DNA from: Candidatus Woesearchaeota archaeon
GTDB lineage: Archaea > Nanobdellota > Nanobdellia > Woesearchaeales > UBA12501
Length of the DNA stretch: 64,000 bases
Assembly (NCBI GenBank): GCA_030651375.1
Contig: JAUSFM010000014.1
Coordinates: 25,630 to 89,629, forward strand
Reading direction: 5' to 3'
Of the stretch, positions 1 to 8,448 are shown in pieces; within the stretch, counting starts at the first letter, position 1; each line of letters starts with the position of its first letter. The translations under genes and the position numbers were made by a program. The notes under the pieces were generated by a model. It ran no database searches. It was given only the letters and a program-made list of their open reading frames with translations, and was not told where the DNA came from.

Positions 1-736
1 GTGGCTCTGCTTCAACATTTGGAGGAGGTATCGTACATGCATCGTTAAGACATATGAAACCACGTTGTTGTATGCAGTCAGCATTTTCGTCACAGGCAAG
101 GCCATCACCGCCTAGCTCTTGACAGGTAAATAATTCAGGATGACCCACTTCATCAATACTGCCACGGCAAACAAGACCTGCCTGACATTCTGCATTCTTT
201 TGGCAAGAAGTGGTAGCGGGTTTGAGCACAAGAGCTGGAACAGGATCAGGCGCGGGAACTGGTGCTGGCTCGACAAGCGGCGCCGGCGCCTGCACCGTCA
301 CTTGGGTATCACCGGCAATCGGCACACTCACTTGCATACTTTCAAAAATGTAGGTGCCGCTGAACGGGTATACCGCAGCTTTTTGCGGCGCGCGCACGAT
401 GTAGCCGTAGGATATATTTTGCACTGGCACCTTGGGGTCAAGACCATCAACAATAGTGATGCTTAATAGGTTGCCATCCTGCGTGAGACCACCTGCATTA
501 ACAATCGTCCAACCGACGGGAACCGTTTCATCAATAATATAGGCGCCTTCAATACCGACTTCGTTAACCGTGAGCTGTACTTTAATTTCAGCGCCCGGTG
601 CAACGATTGGTGAAGAGAAACTGCGGGTGACTGTTGAGCCGACTACAATCGGTGCGAGAGGCGCAGCAGTGATGAGCGGTACCACTAACAAAAACAAGAC
701 TATGCTCAAGATGGTTATTGTTTTTTGTTTTGCCAT
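1..736 (-). CDS. Secreted surface protein, DUF11-like repeat domain plus Cys-rich region (3' end outside window)
   Basis: The frame is open from ATG at 736 to the window edge, so the C-terminus is missing. The N-terminus (MAKQKTITILSIVLFLLVV) is a signal peptide or membrane anchor. Roughly residues 25-125 form a beta-rich domain with 'TRSFSSP.VAPG' and 'VPVGWTIVNAGG', the pattern of DUF11/conserved-repeat domains found in prokaryotic surface proteins. A Pro/Ala-rich linker follows, then Cys motifs (CQKNAEC, CRGS, CDENADC) like those in the three upstream genes. It is the last gene seen in the leftward operon, 17 bases after the preceding stop. Cell-surface location is well supported; function is unknown. 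Confidence 0.75.
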   Translation of the reverse strand, partial: MAKQKTITILSIVLFLLVVPLITAAPLAPIVVGSTVTRSFSSPIVAPGAEIKVQLTVNEVGIEGAYIIDETVPVGWTIVNAGGLTQDGNLLSITIVDGLDPKVPVQNISYGYIVRAPQKAAVYPFSGTYIFESMQVSVPIAGDTQVTVQAPAPLVEPAPVPAPDPVPALVLKPATTSCQKNAECQAGLVCRGSIDEVGHPELFTCQELGGDGLACDENADCIQQRGFICLNDACTIPPPNVEAEP

Positions 737-753
737 GGTGGTTGTGATGAGGA

Positions 754-1797
754 TTATTTTTTACATTTAGGATCCTTCTTGTCTTTACGCCATTTTTTGA
801 TGGTCTTCATCAAATCTTCTGCAGTCTGTTTTTTTCCTTTCCCATGCCCTTCTTTAATGTGACTCTTTAAGGTGTTGTCGTCGTCACATCCAGCAACAGG
901 TGGAGCAACAGCAGCAGGTTGTTTAGCAACAACGTCTACTTGTGGGCACACGCCATCCGTGCAGGTCGTTGCGCAGGGTGTAGCTACTTTTTGTATGAGA
1001 TTCAGATTCTGTTTGTCGCAGGAAAAGGCAACAACGGAACATCCCGGACCAGTGCACGTCGGCACGGGAAGCTCGACGCTGTGCTGGCGCACATAGTCAA
1101 GAAGTTCTGCCGGCAAAAAAGATTGGCCGATAGATGGCGAGGGAGAAATAACAGCAGGTGCAGGAGCGGGTACACGTTGTGCTAATGCTTGAGCTTGAGC
1201 ACCAAGCCCTCCAAGACCGGGAAGGGACGATGCTGCTGGTTGCGCTGGTTGTTGCGCAGGAGCAGGTGCGGAAGCACCAGCACCGGGAAGATTTGCGGGA
1301 ACTCTGAGACCGGCAAGTGGATTCGGTTGCGGTGCTGGTTGTGGTGCAGGAGCTTGTGCGCGCTGAACCGCAGCAGCAACACCTGCTGCGACGCCGCCAG
1401 GCAAAGAAGCACCGGGTAGTGCAATAGGTGCATCTGAGCAAAGATTACCAATGCAGCTGTTCGATGTACAGTTGGTATTTGCAGTACACGCCTCACCAAC
1501 ATTTTTCTTGGGTTGTACATTAAGAGGGGGAAGGTTTCTCAACGCGCCGAGATTGGGCGGCGCAGCCAGCGCACCACTCAATGTGTCGAGTGCGCCATCA
1601 GTCAATCCGACGCCGTATGCTACTCTGCCGGTCAGCGCGTTGATTTCATCCTGCCAGATAACATACAATGCAAAGAGAGAGATAATGAGGAGAAGCGGAA
1701 CAAAGTATTTTCCGAGCGGATGTTTTTTAGGATGCTGCGCATGCTTGTCAGGCGCGTGGTTCACATTATGGTGGTGGTGCGTGTGCTGTTGCTTCAT
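754..1797 (-). CDS. Membrane-anchored Cys/Pro/Ala-rich surface protein with His-rich N-terminus
   Basis: 347 aa. The first ~28 residues are His-rich (QQHTHHHHNVNH) and presumably cytoplasmic. One membrane helix (about 31-48) is followed by 'ALTGRVAY', a version of the ITG motif seen in neighbouring proteins. The exterior part is Pro/Ala-rich with one Cys cluster near 100-120 (ACTANTNC, CIGNLC) and another near 250-290, and it ends in a very basic Lys-rich tail. The Cys spacing resembles Dickkopf-like disulfide knots, but I cannot name a family. Its ATG overlaps the stop of the upstream gene by four bases (ATGA), indicating translational coupling. Function is unknown. Confidence 0.75.
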   Translation of the reverse strand: MKQQHTHHHHNVNHAPDKHAQHPKKHPLGKYFVPLLLIISLFALYVIWQDEINALTGRVAYGVGLTDGALDTLSGALAAPPNLGALRNLPPLNVQPKKNVGEACTANTNCTSNSCIGNLCSDAPIALPGASLPGGVAAGVAAAVQRAQAPAPQPAPQPNPLAGLRVPANLPGAGASAPAPAQQPAQPAASSLPGLGGLGAQAQALAQRVPAPAPAVISPSPSIGQSFLPAELLDYVRQHSVELPVPTCTGPGCSVVAFSCDKQNLNLIQKVATPCATTCTDGVCPQVDVVAKQPAAVAPPVAGCDDDNTLKSHIKEGHGKGKKQTAEDLMKTIKKWRKDKKDPKCKK

Positions 1798-3797
1798 GGG
1801 GTACCTGCGCGAGCGCCGCCGCTAGTAATGACCTCTTTGATCGTGTCTTTCACCATTTTTTCAGCGTTAAATGCAAGAGGATCCTGAAGCTGTTGAGAAA
1901 GATCATGCGCACGTGCTCTGGACGGGGAAATCGGATCCAATGTTGCACCTTTTATTGATAATTCTTTGACCGTGAAAACATCGTGCATTTGTGCAAACGG
2001 CACTCCAGCATCCGGAGTCTTACCCGTGAGAATATAGAAAGCTGCAGTTCGACCGCTTGTAAATTTCGATTTTGGAACAGCAACAGCGATGGTGGTGTCC
2101 TGATTTTCAGCGGTAACACCATCATTGAGACGGTACCAATAGCTTGGTGCATTTCCTATATTAAGACCGATAAGATACGAACGGAATTTTCCCGCTTTGA
2201 AATCCGCATTGTTTTTATCCTTAATTCCGTTGGTCTTCAGGATAAAGGTAAGATCGCCTTGAACATCGCTAAAGACCGGAGCAAACGTGATTTCTTGAAC
2301 AACAACCGCAGAGCTAGCGCCAGAACCGAGCGCAAGATTTGAGGCGAGAACAACTGGCAGCGGTGCGGCACACTTAGTGGCAACACAATTATTTGAAAGG
2401 CAGAATTTGTTTTGGTTACAGACAGCGCCGTCAGCGCGCTTGTTGATACAGGTTGCAGTAAGAAGAAGCTCGCAGTATTTTGTTGCCGGACACTCAGCAT
2501 CTGCACGACATGTTACCGCAGCAGGCTGCGCTTGCTGCACGGGCAATGCACATTTTTTGGCCACACAGTTTTGAGACATACAATCAGTATTTGTTTCGCA
2601 GTATGCATCTTTTATTGCCTGTTCAAGGCACGCTTTTGGTTGGCCAAGCACTGTTTTGCGGCATACTTTTATTGGGAGACTACGAGGACACGCGAGATTT
2701 GAGTCGCATGCATCACGAGCGGGCTGGGCAGGAACAGGTGCAACAACGGGAGCAGGTTGCGGAGAAGGAACAACAGGCGCTCGTGCAGGAACAGGAATAC
2801 TAGGAACTAGTGCAACAGCCGGTGCAGGAGCTGGTGCTGGACGAGGCAGATTGGATACTAATTGTTGCTGCGCAGGAACAGGTGGAGAAAGAGCAGGAGA
2901 ATTTTGAACAGGTGCAGGCGAACGAGCTATTAAAGGAGAACCGACAACAGGTGCAGCAGCGCCACTAGCGCCCCCTACATTTATTATGGGCTGGACAAGC
3001 GCATTAGCACCTTGTGCAATGTCGACACCAGTGCCGCCGGCGACAAGAGCGTTTTTGCCAGCGACAACTGGACTTGCTGGAGAAACAAGAGGAGAAGCGC
3101 CAGCGGCCTGCACAACTGCAGCAGGAGGAGGCGGGGGAGGAGCAGGTCGATCAGAACAAATACCGGATTCTCCAAGGTGAGGGTTACAAAACCCGGATGA
3201 ACAATGCACATCCCGACCACACGGACCACCATTTGGCTTGAGCTGAGCTGGAGCAGGAACAGGTTGTTCCGCTGCTTGCCCGCACACACCATTGGCACAT
3301 GCACAATCTTGAGTTACCAACCGCACATTATTTCCTTCACACGTTCCAAATGCAACACGTTGTGATTCTGCAACAACAACAAAGTTGTCGTCGACACACG
3401 ACCGTGAAAAGGTGGTTGTTTTTCCTTTGATGGTAGATTGAACTTGATTATTTTGACTGGCACAAGAATCGCCCAACAACAGAAGGTTCAGCGGTTGGCC
3501 GAGCAATGAAACAGCATCAGCGCTGGACGAACAGGTCGTTTGTTTTGGAACAGAATTTTCTTCGCCGACCGTAAACCCGCCAACTGAAACAGGGATAACA
3601 CCAGTCACTCCTGCTACGCCAGCAGCACATTTCAGGTTGTCTGCAACACTGATTGCGTGGCCAACAATACCAAAGTCTTTCAGCACGAAAAAACTGCCGG
3701 CAAAAATTGCAAGAATAGCAACTACCACGAACAGCGAATTCCTCTTTTCACGTGCAGCTAATTCTGCGTGCACCTGTTTTACTTTGTCGTCTATCAT
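1794..3797 (-). CDS. Large membrane-anchored Cys-rich surface protein
   Basis: 667 aa. An N-terminal membrane helix (about 22-40) is followed by 'GIVGHAIS', matching the post-helix ITG-like motif of its neighbours. Several short disulfide-knot-like modules follow (CGRDVHCSSGFC, CETNTDCMSQNC, CRADAECPATKYC), separated by long Pro/Ala/Val linkers. The C-terminal ~170 residues have few Cys and look like a folded beta domain. It lies between similar genes on the same strand, with a 45-base gap upstream and an ATGA overlap downstream, so all four are probably one transcript. Inference: a cell-envelope or adhesion protein. No enzymatic motif was found. Confidence 0.75.
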   Translation of the reverse strand: MIDDKVKQVHAELAAREKRNSLFVVVAILAIFAGSFFVLKDFGIVGHAISVADNLKCAAGVAGVTGVIPVSVGGFTVGEENSVPKQTTCSSSADAVSLLGQPLNLLLLGDSCASQNNQVQSTIKGKTTTFSRSCVDDNFVVVAESQRVAFGTCEGNNVRLVTQDCACANGVCGQAAEQPVPAPAQLKPNGGPCGRDVHCSSGFCNPHLGESGICSDRPAPPPPPPAAVVQAAGASPLVSPASPVVAGKNALVAGGTGVDIAQGANALVQPIINVGGASGAAAPVVGSPLIARSPAPVQNSPALSPPVPAQQQLVSNLPRPAPAPAPAVALVPSIPVPARAPVVPSPQPAPVVAPVPAQPARDACDSNLACPRSLPIKVCRKTVLGQPKACLEQAIKDAYCETNTDCMSQNCVAKKCALPVQQAQPAAVTCRADAECPATKYCELLLTATCINKRADGAVCNQNKFCLSNNCVATKCAAPLPVVLASNLALGSGASSAVVVQEITFAPVFSDVQGDLTFILKTNGIKDKNNADFKAGKFRSYLIGLNIGNAPSYWYRLNDGVTAENQDTTIAVAVPKSKFTSGRTAAFYILTGKTPDAGVPFAQMHDVFTVKELSIKGATLDPISPSRARAHDLSQQLQDPLAFNAEKMVKDTIKEVITSGGARAGTP

Positions 3798-3842
3798 AAG
3801 GGATACGAGATACGCATTAACGGGTAACGGTGATAGTTCCTT

Positions 3843-5717
3843 TCATGATTGGATGCGTTCTAAACACATTTTTTGTGAACCGAAACGAGGGAGGATACAG
3901 GCAAAGCCTTGTTGACATTCAGCATCAGCATTACACGCAACACCGGGGCCCTTAAGCTGTGGAGGGTCATTACCACCAGCAGCGCCACCGGGAGCAGCAA
4001 GCTGACCAAGAACACGAATATCAGTCACGTAGGGTGTTGGACTATTTGCTCCCCAACTTGCACGTGCAACCATCACGTAACCAACGGACACCGGAGTGGC
4101 AAAGTTTTTGGTACAGGTCATCTCAGATTGGTCGGCTTTTAATATGCAATAGGTTGCCCACGTCCAAGCAGAGGGTTTATCAAACGTAGCGCTGGTACTA
4201 TAGAGTAGGTGATAACCAACATCACCGGCACCACTATTAGCCAGTTTTTTAACATCAACGGCAATGGACTGAACCGAAGAAACAACCGAGGGTAGTTTGG
4301 CAATGAAATGCCTTCCTACCGTCTTAAAATTACCAGGTCCAACCTCAAAGTGACAAAAGTTTGCATCTTTCCTTGAAAGCTTGAAATAATCCCTACAAAA
4401 ACCAAGATCACCATACCCTGCACTGAATGGAAGTTTTACAAATTCGGATGGTGCGTCAGTAACGGCGGGAAAGGTGAATGGTGAAAAGGGAACCGCACCA
4501 GAAGCAAGCAATGTTGGACGAATCATCTGATCGCCGCCGCCAGCAAGTAGTGCAGCCTGAGCACACACATTATTCTGGCAGCTGAACCCCGGAGCGCAGA
4601 TGGCGTCCACGCCACCACACATTTGACCGGTTGTTCCAAAGCATTTCTTGCCTTGACCAGCAACTTTTTCGATACAAACCGCATTTTCAAGGCATTCGCT
4701 GTCTTCTACACAGGCAACCTCGATAAATTTGAGGCAACGCTTGCCCGTGCCTTCTGGTTTTTCCGCGCAGCGCTGGAATTGTTCGCAGTCAGCATCAGCA
4801 CGACAGGCGGGTGCAGAAATGCACACATCACCCTGACAAACCAATCCGGCATTACAGCTCTTGAGCCCTGCGATATTTGTTGCATCAAATAAGCAGGCAC
4901 CACCGAGCTCGCCTGGTTGCGGACCTTGAGGAGCAGGATTATTTTCTGCAGGCACCTCATTAACAGGAGGATTATTATCGACTACAATATTCGGTTGTGC
5001 ACCCGGAACCTCGCATCGTCCGCCGACACAATTCAAACCAGGCCCACATTCATCAGCAAAATTTTGCGGGCACGCAGAACCGGAAAAAGTGATGTAACAG
5101 CGTTGCAGAAGCCCGTTGTTTTTATCGACGCAGGAACGCGATGTACCGTCGGGAAGCGCGTTGCATACATCATTAGAATCACAGTGCACCAAATTTTGGC
5201 AGTCAGCACCATTGGCGTCTGCGCAGTTACAATTAATGAGATTAACTTGGACATCATTTCCAGAACAAACGTGTTTGACGAGTGTATCTGAATGGGCGAT
5301 GGTGTTTAATTGAGCATCGGCACAGCCGCTTACCAATCGCTGCGTCTGGCCTGATTCTGTTGTTAGTGTGATGACACCATCGGCGCCCTGTGCGCATTGT
5401 TGGCCGAGCAGCAGGAAACTTCGCAACTCGCTAGCCGGCCGCTGGATGGGCACGCCGCACGTGCTTGCTTTGGCTACTTTTTCACCCAGTTGAAACGGCC
5501 CGGCGCTGCCGAGGAGCATCACGCCGTCGGTGCCGCCCGCAACAACGCTGCATTCATCCGCCGGACGGGCAATTGCCTTGCCGGTAATGGATGATGGATC
5601 TAAAACAGAATAAATACCAAATGCGATAACGAGAAGCGCAACAAGGACAGCGGGGTCTTTTAAGCGGTCTGCTAACCGGAACGTTCTATCTCCCTCTGAC
5701 CCTCTTTTATTGTTCAT
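3843..5717 (-). CDS. Large membrane-anchored Cys-rich surface protein, first gene of the operon
   Basis: 624 aa. The basic N-terminus is followed by a membrane helix (about 22-40) and 'SSITGKAIARP', the clearest ITG motif in the window. The exterior contains at least six Cys-rich modules (for example CRADADCEQFQRC, CVEDSECLENAVC, CNADAECQQGFAC) and a Cys-poor beta-like segment around 400-560. The start is the first ATG after a TATA box centred near 5749, with a GGA Shine-Dalgarno remnant just before it. It heads the four-gene leftward operon. Surface location is well supported; binding partner and function are unknown. Confidence 0.78.
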   Translation of the reverse strand: MNNKRGSEGDRTFRLADRLKDPAVLVALLVIAFGIYSVLDPSSITGKAIARPADECSVVAGGTDGVMLLGSAGPFQLGEKVAKASTCGVPIQRPASELRSFLLLGQQCAQGADGVITLTTESGQTQRLVSGCADAQLNTIAHSDTLVKHVCSGNDVQVNLINCNCADANGADCQNLVHCDSNDVCNALPDGTSRSCVDKNNGLLQRCYITFSGSACPQNFADECGPGLNCVGGRCEVPGAQPNIVVDNNPPVNEVPAENNPAPQGPQPGELGGACLFDATNIAGLKSCNAGLVCQGDVCISAPACRADADCEQFQRCAEKPEGTGKRCLKFIEVACVEDSECLENAVCIEKVAGQGKKCFGTTGQMCGGVDAICAPGFSCQNNVCAQAALLAGGGDQMIRPTLLASGAVPFSPFTFPAVTDAPSEFVKLPFSAGYGDLGFCRDYFKLSRKDANFCHFEVGPGNFKTVGRHFIAKLPSVVSSVQSIAVDVKKLANSGAGDVGYHLLYSTSATFDKPSAWTWATYCILKADQSEMTCTKNFATPVSVGYVMVARASWGANSPTPYVTDIRVLGQLAAPGGAAGGNDPPQLKGPGVACNADAECQQGFACILPRFGSQKMCLERIQS

Positions 5718-5741
5718 GTGTCCTTTAAAAATAATTGGCTT

Positions 5742-5756
5742 TCCCTTTTATATATT
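5742..5756 (-). promoter_or_regulatory. TATA/BRE promoter of the Cys-rich surface protein operon
   Basis: On the minus strand the sequence TATATAAAAGGGAA lies about 28-38 bases before the ATG at 5717. This is a strong archaeal TATA box and would start the transcript only a few bases ahead of the start codon. Confidence 0.7.
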
Positions 5757-5829
5757 TTGTGGTGAAAAACGGAGCTGTCGTGCGTGGTGTGTCGTGGGCA
5801 GTAGGTGATGAACATCAATTAACATCATG

Positions 5830-6010
5830 AACGGGAACGGCAAGAAACGAACTGTTAAAGAAATAGGCGATGCTGCGGCACCGTCAATCACTTCATCAAA
5901 TGCGAAAATTCGGCGCCGAATTTTCGCGACGCTGGGAAAAACAGAATGTGCGGACAGCATCAGTATCTTGCTCGTTTCTTGTTTGTTCTGCATAATCCGT
6001 TTTGGTAGTT
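5830..6010 (-). repeat. Palindrome-centred intergenic repeat, copy A
   Basis: Copy A of a repeat family, opposite in orientation to copies B and C. Its core at 5902-5927 is a perfect 26-bp palindrome with half-arm GCGAAAATTCGGC. Flanks on both sides align with copies B (9903-10141) and C (18965-19214); shared words include CAAGAAACGAGCAAGATAC, GGTGCCGC and CAGTTCG. The surrounding 5757-6242 has no convincing gene. Confidence 0.8.
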
Positions 6011-6086
6011 GCTGATTCAGAAGCGTAAAATAAACCAAGTATGGGTAAATTTTATAAACCACCACCCCACAATCACACTCATCAAC

Positions 6087-6241
6087 TGCCGCAGTCGCAT
6101 AACCCAAGACAACCTTTTTTTGCTTCGCAAAAAAAGCTTGGGCAACGTACGACTCCTCACTTCGTTCGGAGTCGTTGCGCTCCGCGCAAAACGACATAAA
6201 ACTTAAAAAGCAACGATTAAAACAAGTATAATTAATCATAA
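6087..6241 (+). repeat. Structured insert between a 19-bp duplication of the tRNA-Ser 5' end
   Basis: Bases 6087-6105 are identical to 6242-6260, the base before tRNA-Ser plus its first 18 bases. Between the copies lie three hairpins: CTTTTTTTGC/TTC/GCAAAAAAAG at 6114-6136 (with outer CCCAAG/CTTGGG), ACGACTCC/GGAGTCGT at about 6149-6175, and TTGCGC/TCC/GCGCAA at about 6175-6189. A TATA box (TTTATAAA, near 6053) sits about 30 bases before the partial copy. This suggests the insert separated the tRNA from its older promoter. A second A/T-rich box (GTATAATTA) lies just before the intact gene. Confidence 0.7.
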
Positions 6242-6242
6242 T

Positions 6243-6356
6243 GCCGCAGTCGCATAACCCGGTATTGCGCAGGATTGCTAACGCAGACATGAAAAATGTC
6301 TCCCGTAAAGATCCTGTTTCCGCAAGGATATCCCGGTTCAAATCCGGGCTGCGGCG
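6243..6356 (+). tRNA. tRNA-Ser(GCT) with a 30-nt canonical-position intron
   Basis: The acceptor stem GCCGCAG/CTGCGGC has discriminator G. The anticodon stem is CAGGA/TCCTG with loop TTGCTA+A and anticodon GCT at 6277-6279. There is a long class II variable arm and a T-arm CCCGG/TTCAAAT/CCGGG. The intron at 6281-6310 lies between positions 37 and 38. It forms a bulge-helix-bulge: central helix UUGC/GUAA, three-base bulges TAA and AGA, and an intron hairpin AGACAT/ATGTCT. The mature length is 84 nt, as expected for tRNA-Ser. Confidence 0.93.
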
Positions 6357-6408
6357 TATATTTTTTAACAACAAACATTAAAAAGGAAAGACACCATTAA
6401 AAAGAGAC

Positions 6409-8415
6409 ATGAAAAAAATAATGTATCTTATTTTGTTTATTCTCGTCTCACTTTCAGCCACCGCCCTCAACGACACTGTCATCTACCAGAGCCAGTATAT
6501 CATCGTTGACACAGATTTTTTTACCGCGCTCCAGATTGAGCAGACCGGGCCGCGCGCAACAATTGAAGACCTCGCTGCGGAGATTGCCTTTTTTCCCATT
6601 CAAACAGAGCATCAGCGCATACTAAGCAGCGGCCATAGCCCGCTGCCAAAAACAATTGATGAGCAGGAGCCTGCCATGCGATTCTCATGGAACAAGCCGT
6701 CAGGAACACTTCCGATTCACATCAAAAACCGCGTGCAGGTTGAGAGCACGCCGAAAAAAATTCGTGAAAAAATTTCGTTCCCACTTGCCGGTCTGCCGGA
6801 CGACATACAAAAATTCACCCAGCCGGCAGCCATCATCGACAGCAACGCTGATATTGTCCGGCTCGCATCTACGCTTGCGCAAGGACAGGACGACACACTG
6901 GTTGTCGTCGACAATATCGCAGTGTGGGTAACCGCAAACATCAAATATAATCTCAGCTCTGCTGCGGCTGATGCAACTGAAAAAGCAAGCACCGTGCTCC
7001 GCACCCGCGAAGGTGTGTGCGATGAATTAACCGCGCTGTTTATTTCAATGCTCCGTGCGCTGGGCATTCCAGCACGCTTTGTGGCCGGCATTGCGTATTC
7101 AAATTCGCCGGAACTTAATGGTTGGGGTCCGCACGGCTGGACAGAAGTGTACTTTCCAAACTACGGCTGGGTGCCCTACGACGTGACGTACGGCCAGTAC
7201 GGATTTGTTGACGCAAGCCATATCGTGACGCGCTATTCCGCTGACTCGGAAAAAATAAAATCAAAATTCACCTGGAAAGGCCGCGACACAACCGTCACAG
7301 TGCGCGATTTCTCGACCAAAGCAACCGTTCAAGAATACGGCCCGCTGCGCGAACCGCACATAGCACTGACCGCAGAGCCATTCAAAGGCAGCGTCGGGTT
7401 TGGCTCCTACAATCTGGTGATTGCGCACGTGCGAAATCTGCTGGATTATTACCAGCCAGTTGACGTCCATGTATCAAAAACAACCAAGCTGGAGATTATG
7501 GACGAGAGCGCGCCGACAGAAAATGCAAAATACAAAAAACATATTCTCCTTGCGCCGCACGAAGAAAAAATTTTGTTCTGGACTATCAAGACAAGCAGCG
7601 AATTAGAAAACAACCTTATCTACACGTTCCCGGTTTCAGTGTACACGCCGACGGGAATGGAAGCAGTAACTGAATTCAAAGCAGTAAAAGACGGCATTCA
7701 GGTGCCGCGTGAACGCATTGAAAAAACAATGCAGGGGCTCGCGCCGGCGGACAACAACATGCTGACGCATGGCTTGATACTGAACTGCGCCAGTGCCAAA
7801 CAAACGTATCAAGAAGATGAGCCGGTAGCGATTTCGTGCGCCATCAAAAATAACGGCAACACGTTTCTCGGACAGGTCAATGTGTGCGCCGACGGAAAAC
7901 AATGCCAAACCATTGATGTGGGCATTGCGCAAGAGCAGCAGCTGCACTTCGAGCTTACTGGCGCGCACGACGCGGGAGAAAACGCCGCCACGATTACTGC
8001 GATGAGTGACGACGCGGTTGCCAAAGCATCAGTTGGTTTTTTTCTTCTTGACAAGCCGCTGCTGAAAATCGAAGCGGCTGAAGCGCCCGCGACGGTGCAC
8101 TATGGCGACGAATTCACCGCAACACTTCGGCTCACCAAGGGTTCGTCAACAGCGCCGCAAAATGTTCATGTAACGGTTCACGGAGAATTGGTTGCGCAGG
8201 AATTTGACCTCGGCACACTCGACAGCAGCCTCGACCTCACGCTGGCAATGCAGGGAAGTGACTTGCAGCCAGACACGAATGTGTTTACCGTGACCGCGGC
8301 GTTTACCGATGAAAAAGGAACGCCGTATGAAACAACAAACACATTCACTGTGACACTGGTTGACGTGACGGCATGGCAGCGGATAAAAATATTCGTGAAA
8401 TCGCTGTTCACCTAA
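6409..8415 (+). CDS. Secreted transglutaminase-like protein
   Basis: 668 aa with an N-terminal signal peptide (MKKIMYLILFILVSLSATAL). Around residues 160-275 lies a transglutaminase-superfamily core with the expected triad: Cys204 in REGVCDE, His242 in GPHGWTEVY and Asp258 in PYDVTYGQYG. In archaea and bacteria this fold is often a surface cysteine protease or amidase rather than a cross-linking enzyme. The remaining ~390 residues look like Ig-like beta domains; a hydrophobic but non-membrane C-terminus closes the protein. It lies directly after tRNA-Ser, with GGAAAG ahead of the start. Substrate is unknown; envelope protein processing is inferred. Confidence 0.85.
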   Translation: MKKIMYLILFILVSLSATALNDTVIYQSQYIIVDTDFFTALQIEQTGPRATIEDLAAEIAFFPIQTEHQRILSSGHSPLPKTIDEQEPAMRFSWNKPSGTLPIHIKNRVQVESTPKKIREKISFPLAGLPDDIQKFTQPAAIIDSNADIVRLASTLAQGQDDTLVVVDNIAVWVTANIKYNLSSAAADATEKASTVLRTREGVCDELTALFISMLRALGIPARFVAGIAYSNSPELNGWGPHGWTEVYFPNYGWVPYDVTYGQYGFVDASHIVTRYSADSEKIKSKFTWKGRDTTVTVRDFSTKATVQEYGPLREPHIALTAEPFKGSVGFGSYNLVIAHVRNLLDYYQPVDVHVSKTTKLEIMDESAPTENAKYKKHILLAPHEEKILFWTIKTSSELENNLIYTFPVSVYTPTGMEAVTEFKAVKDGIQVPRERIEKTMQGLAPADNNMLTHGLILNCASAKQTYQEDEPVAISCAIKNNGNTFLGQVNVCADGKQCQTIDVGIAQEQQLHFELTGAHDAGENAATITAMSDDAVAKASVGFFLLDKPLLKIEAAEAPATVHYGDEFTATLRLTKGSSTAPQNVHVTVHGELVAQEFDLGTLDSSLDLTLAMQGSDLQPDTNVFTVTAAFTDEKGTPYETTNTFTVTLVDVTAWQRIKIFVKSLFT

Positions 8416-8448
8416 ATATTTATAAATTCGCCAACTCATTCTGCCTAT

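Noticed and set aside
5748..6374. 208-codon leftward open frame
   Set aside because: It runs through repeat copy A, the hairpin insert and the antisense strand of tRNA-Ser; its composition matches no protein pattern.
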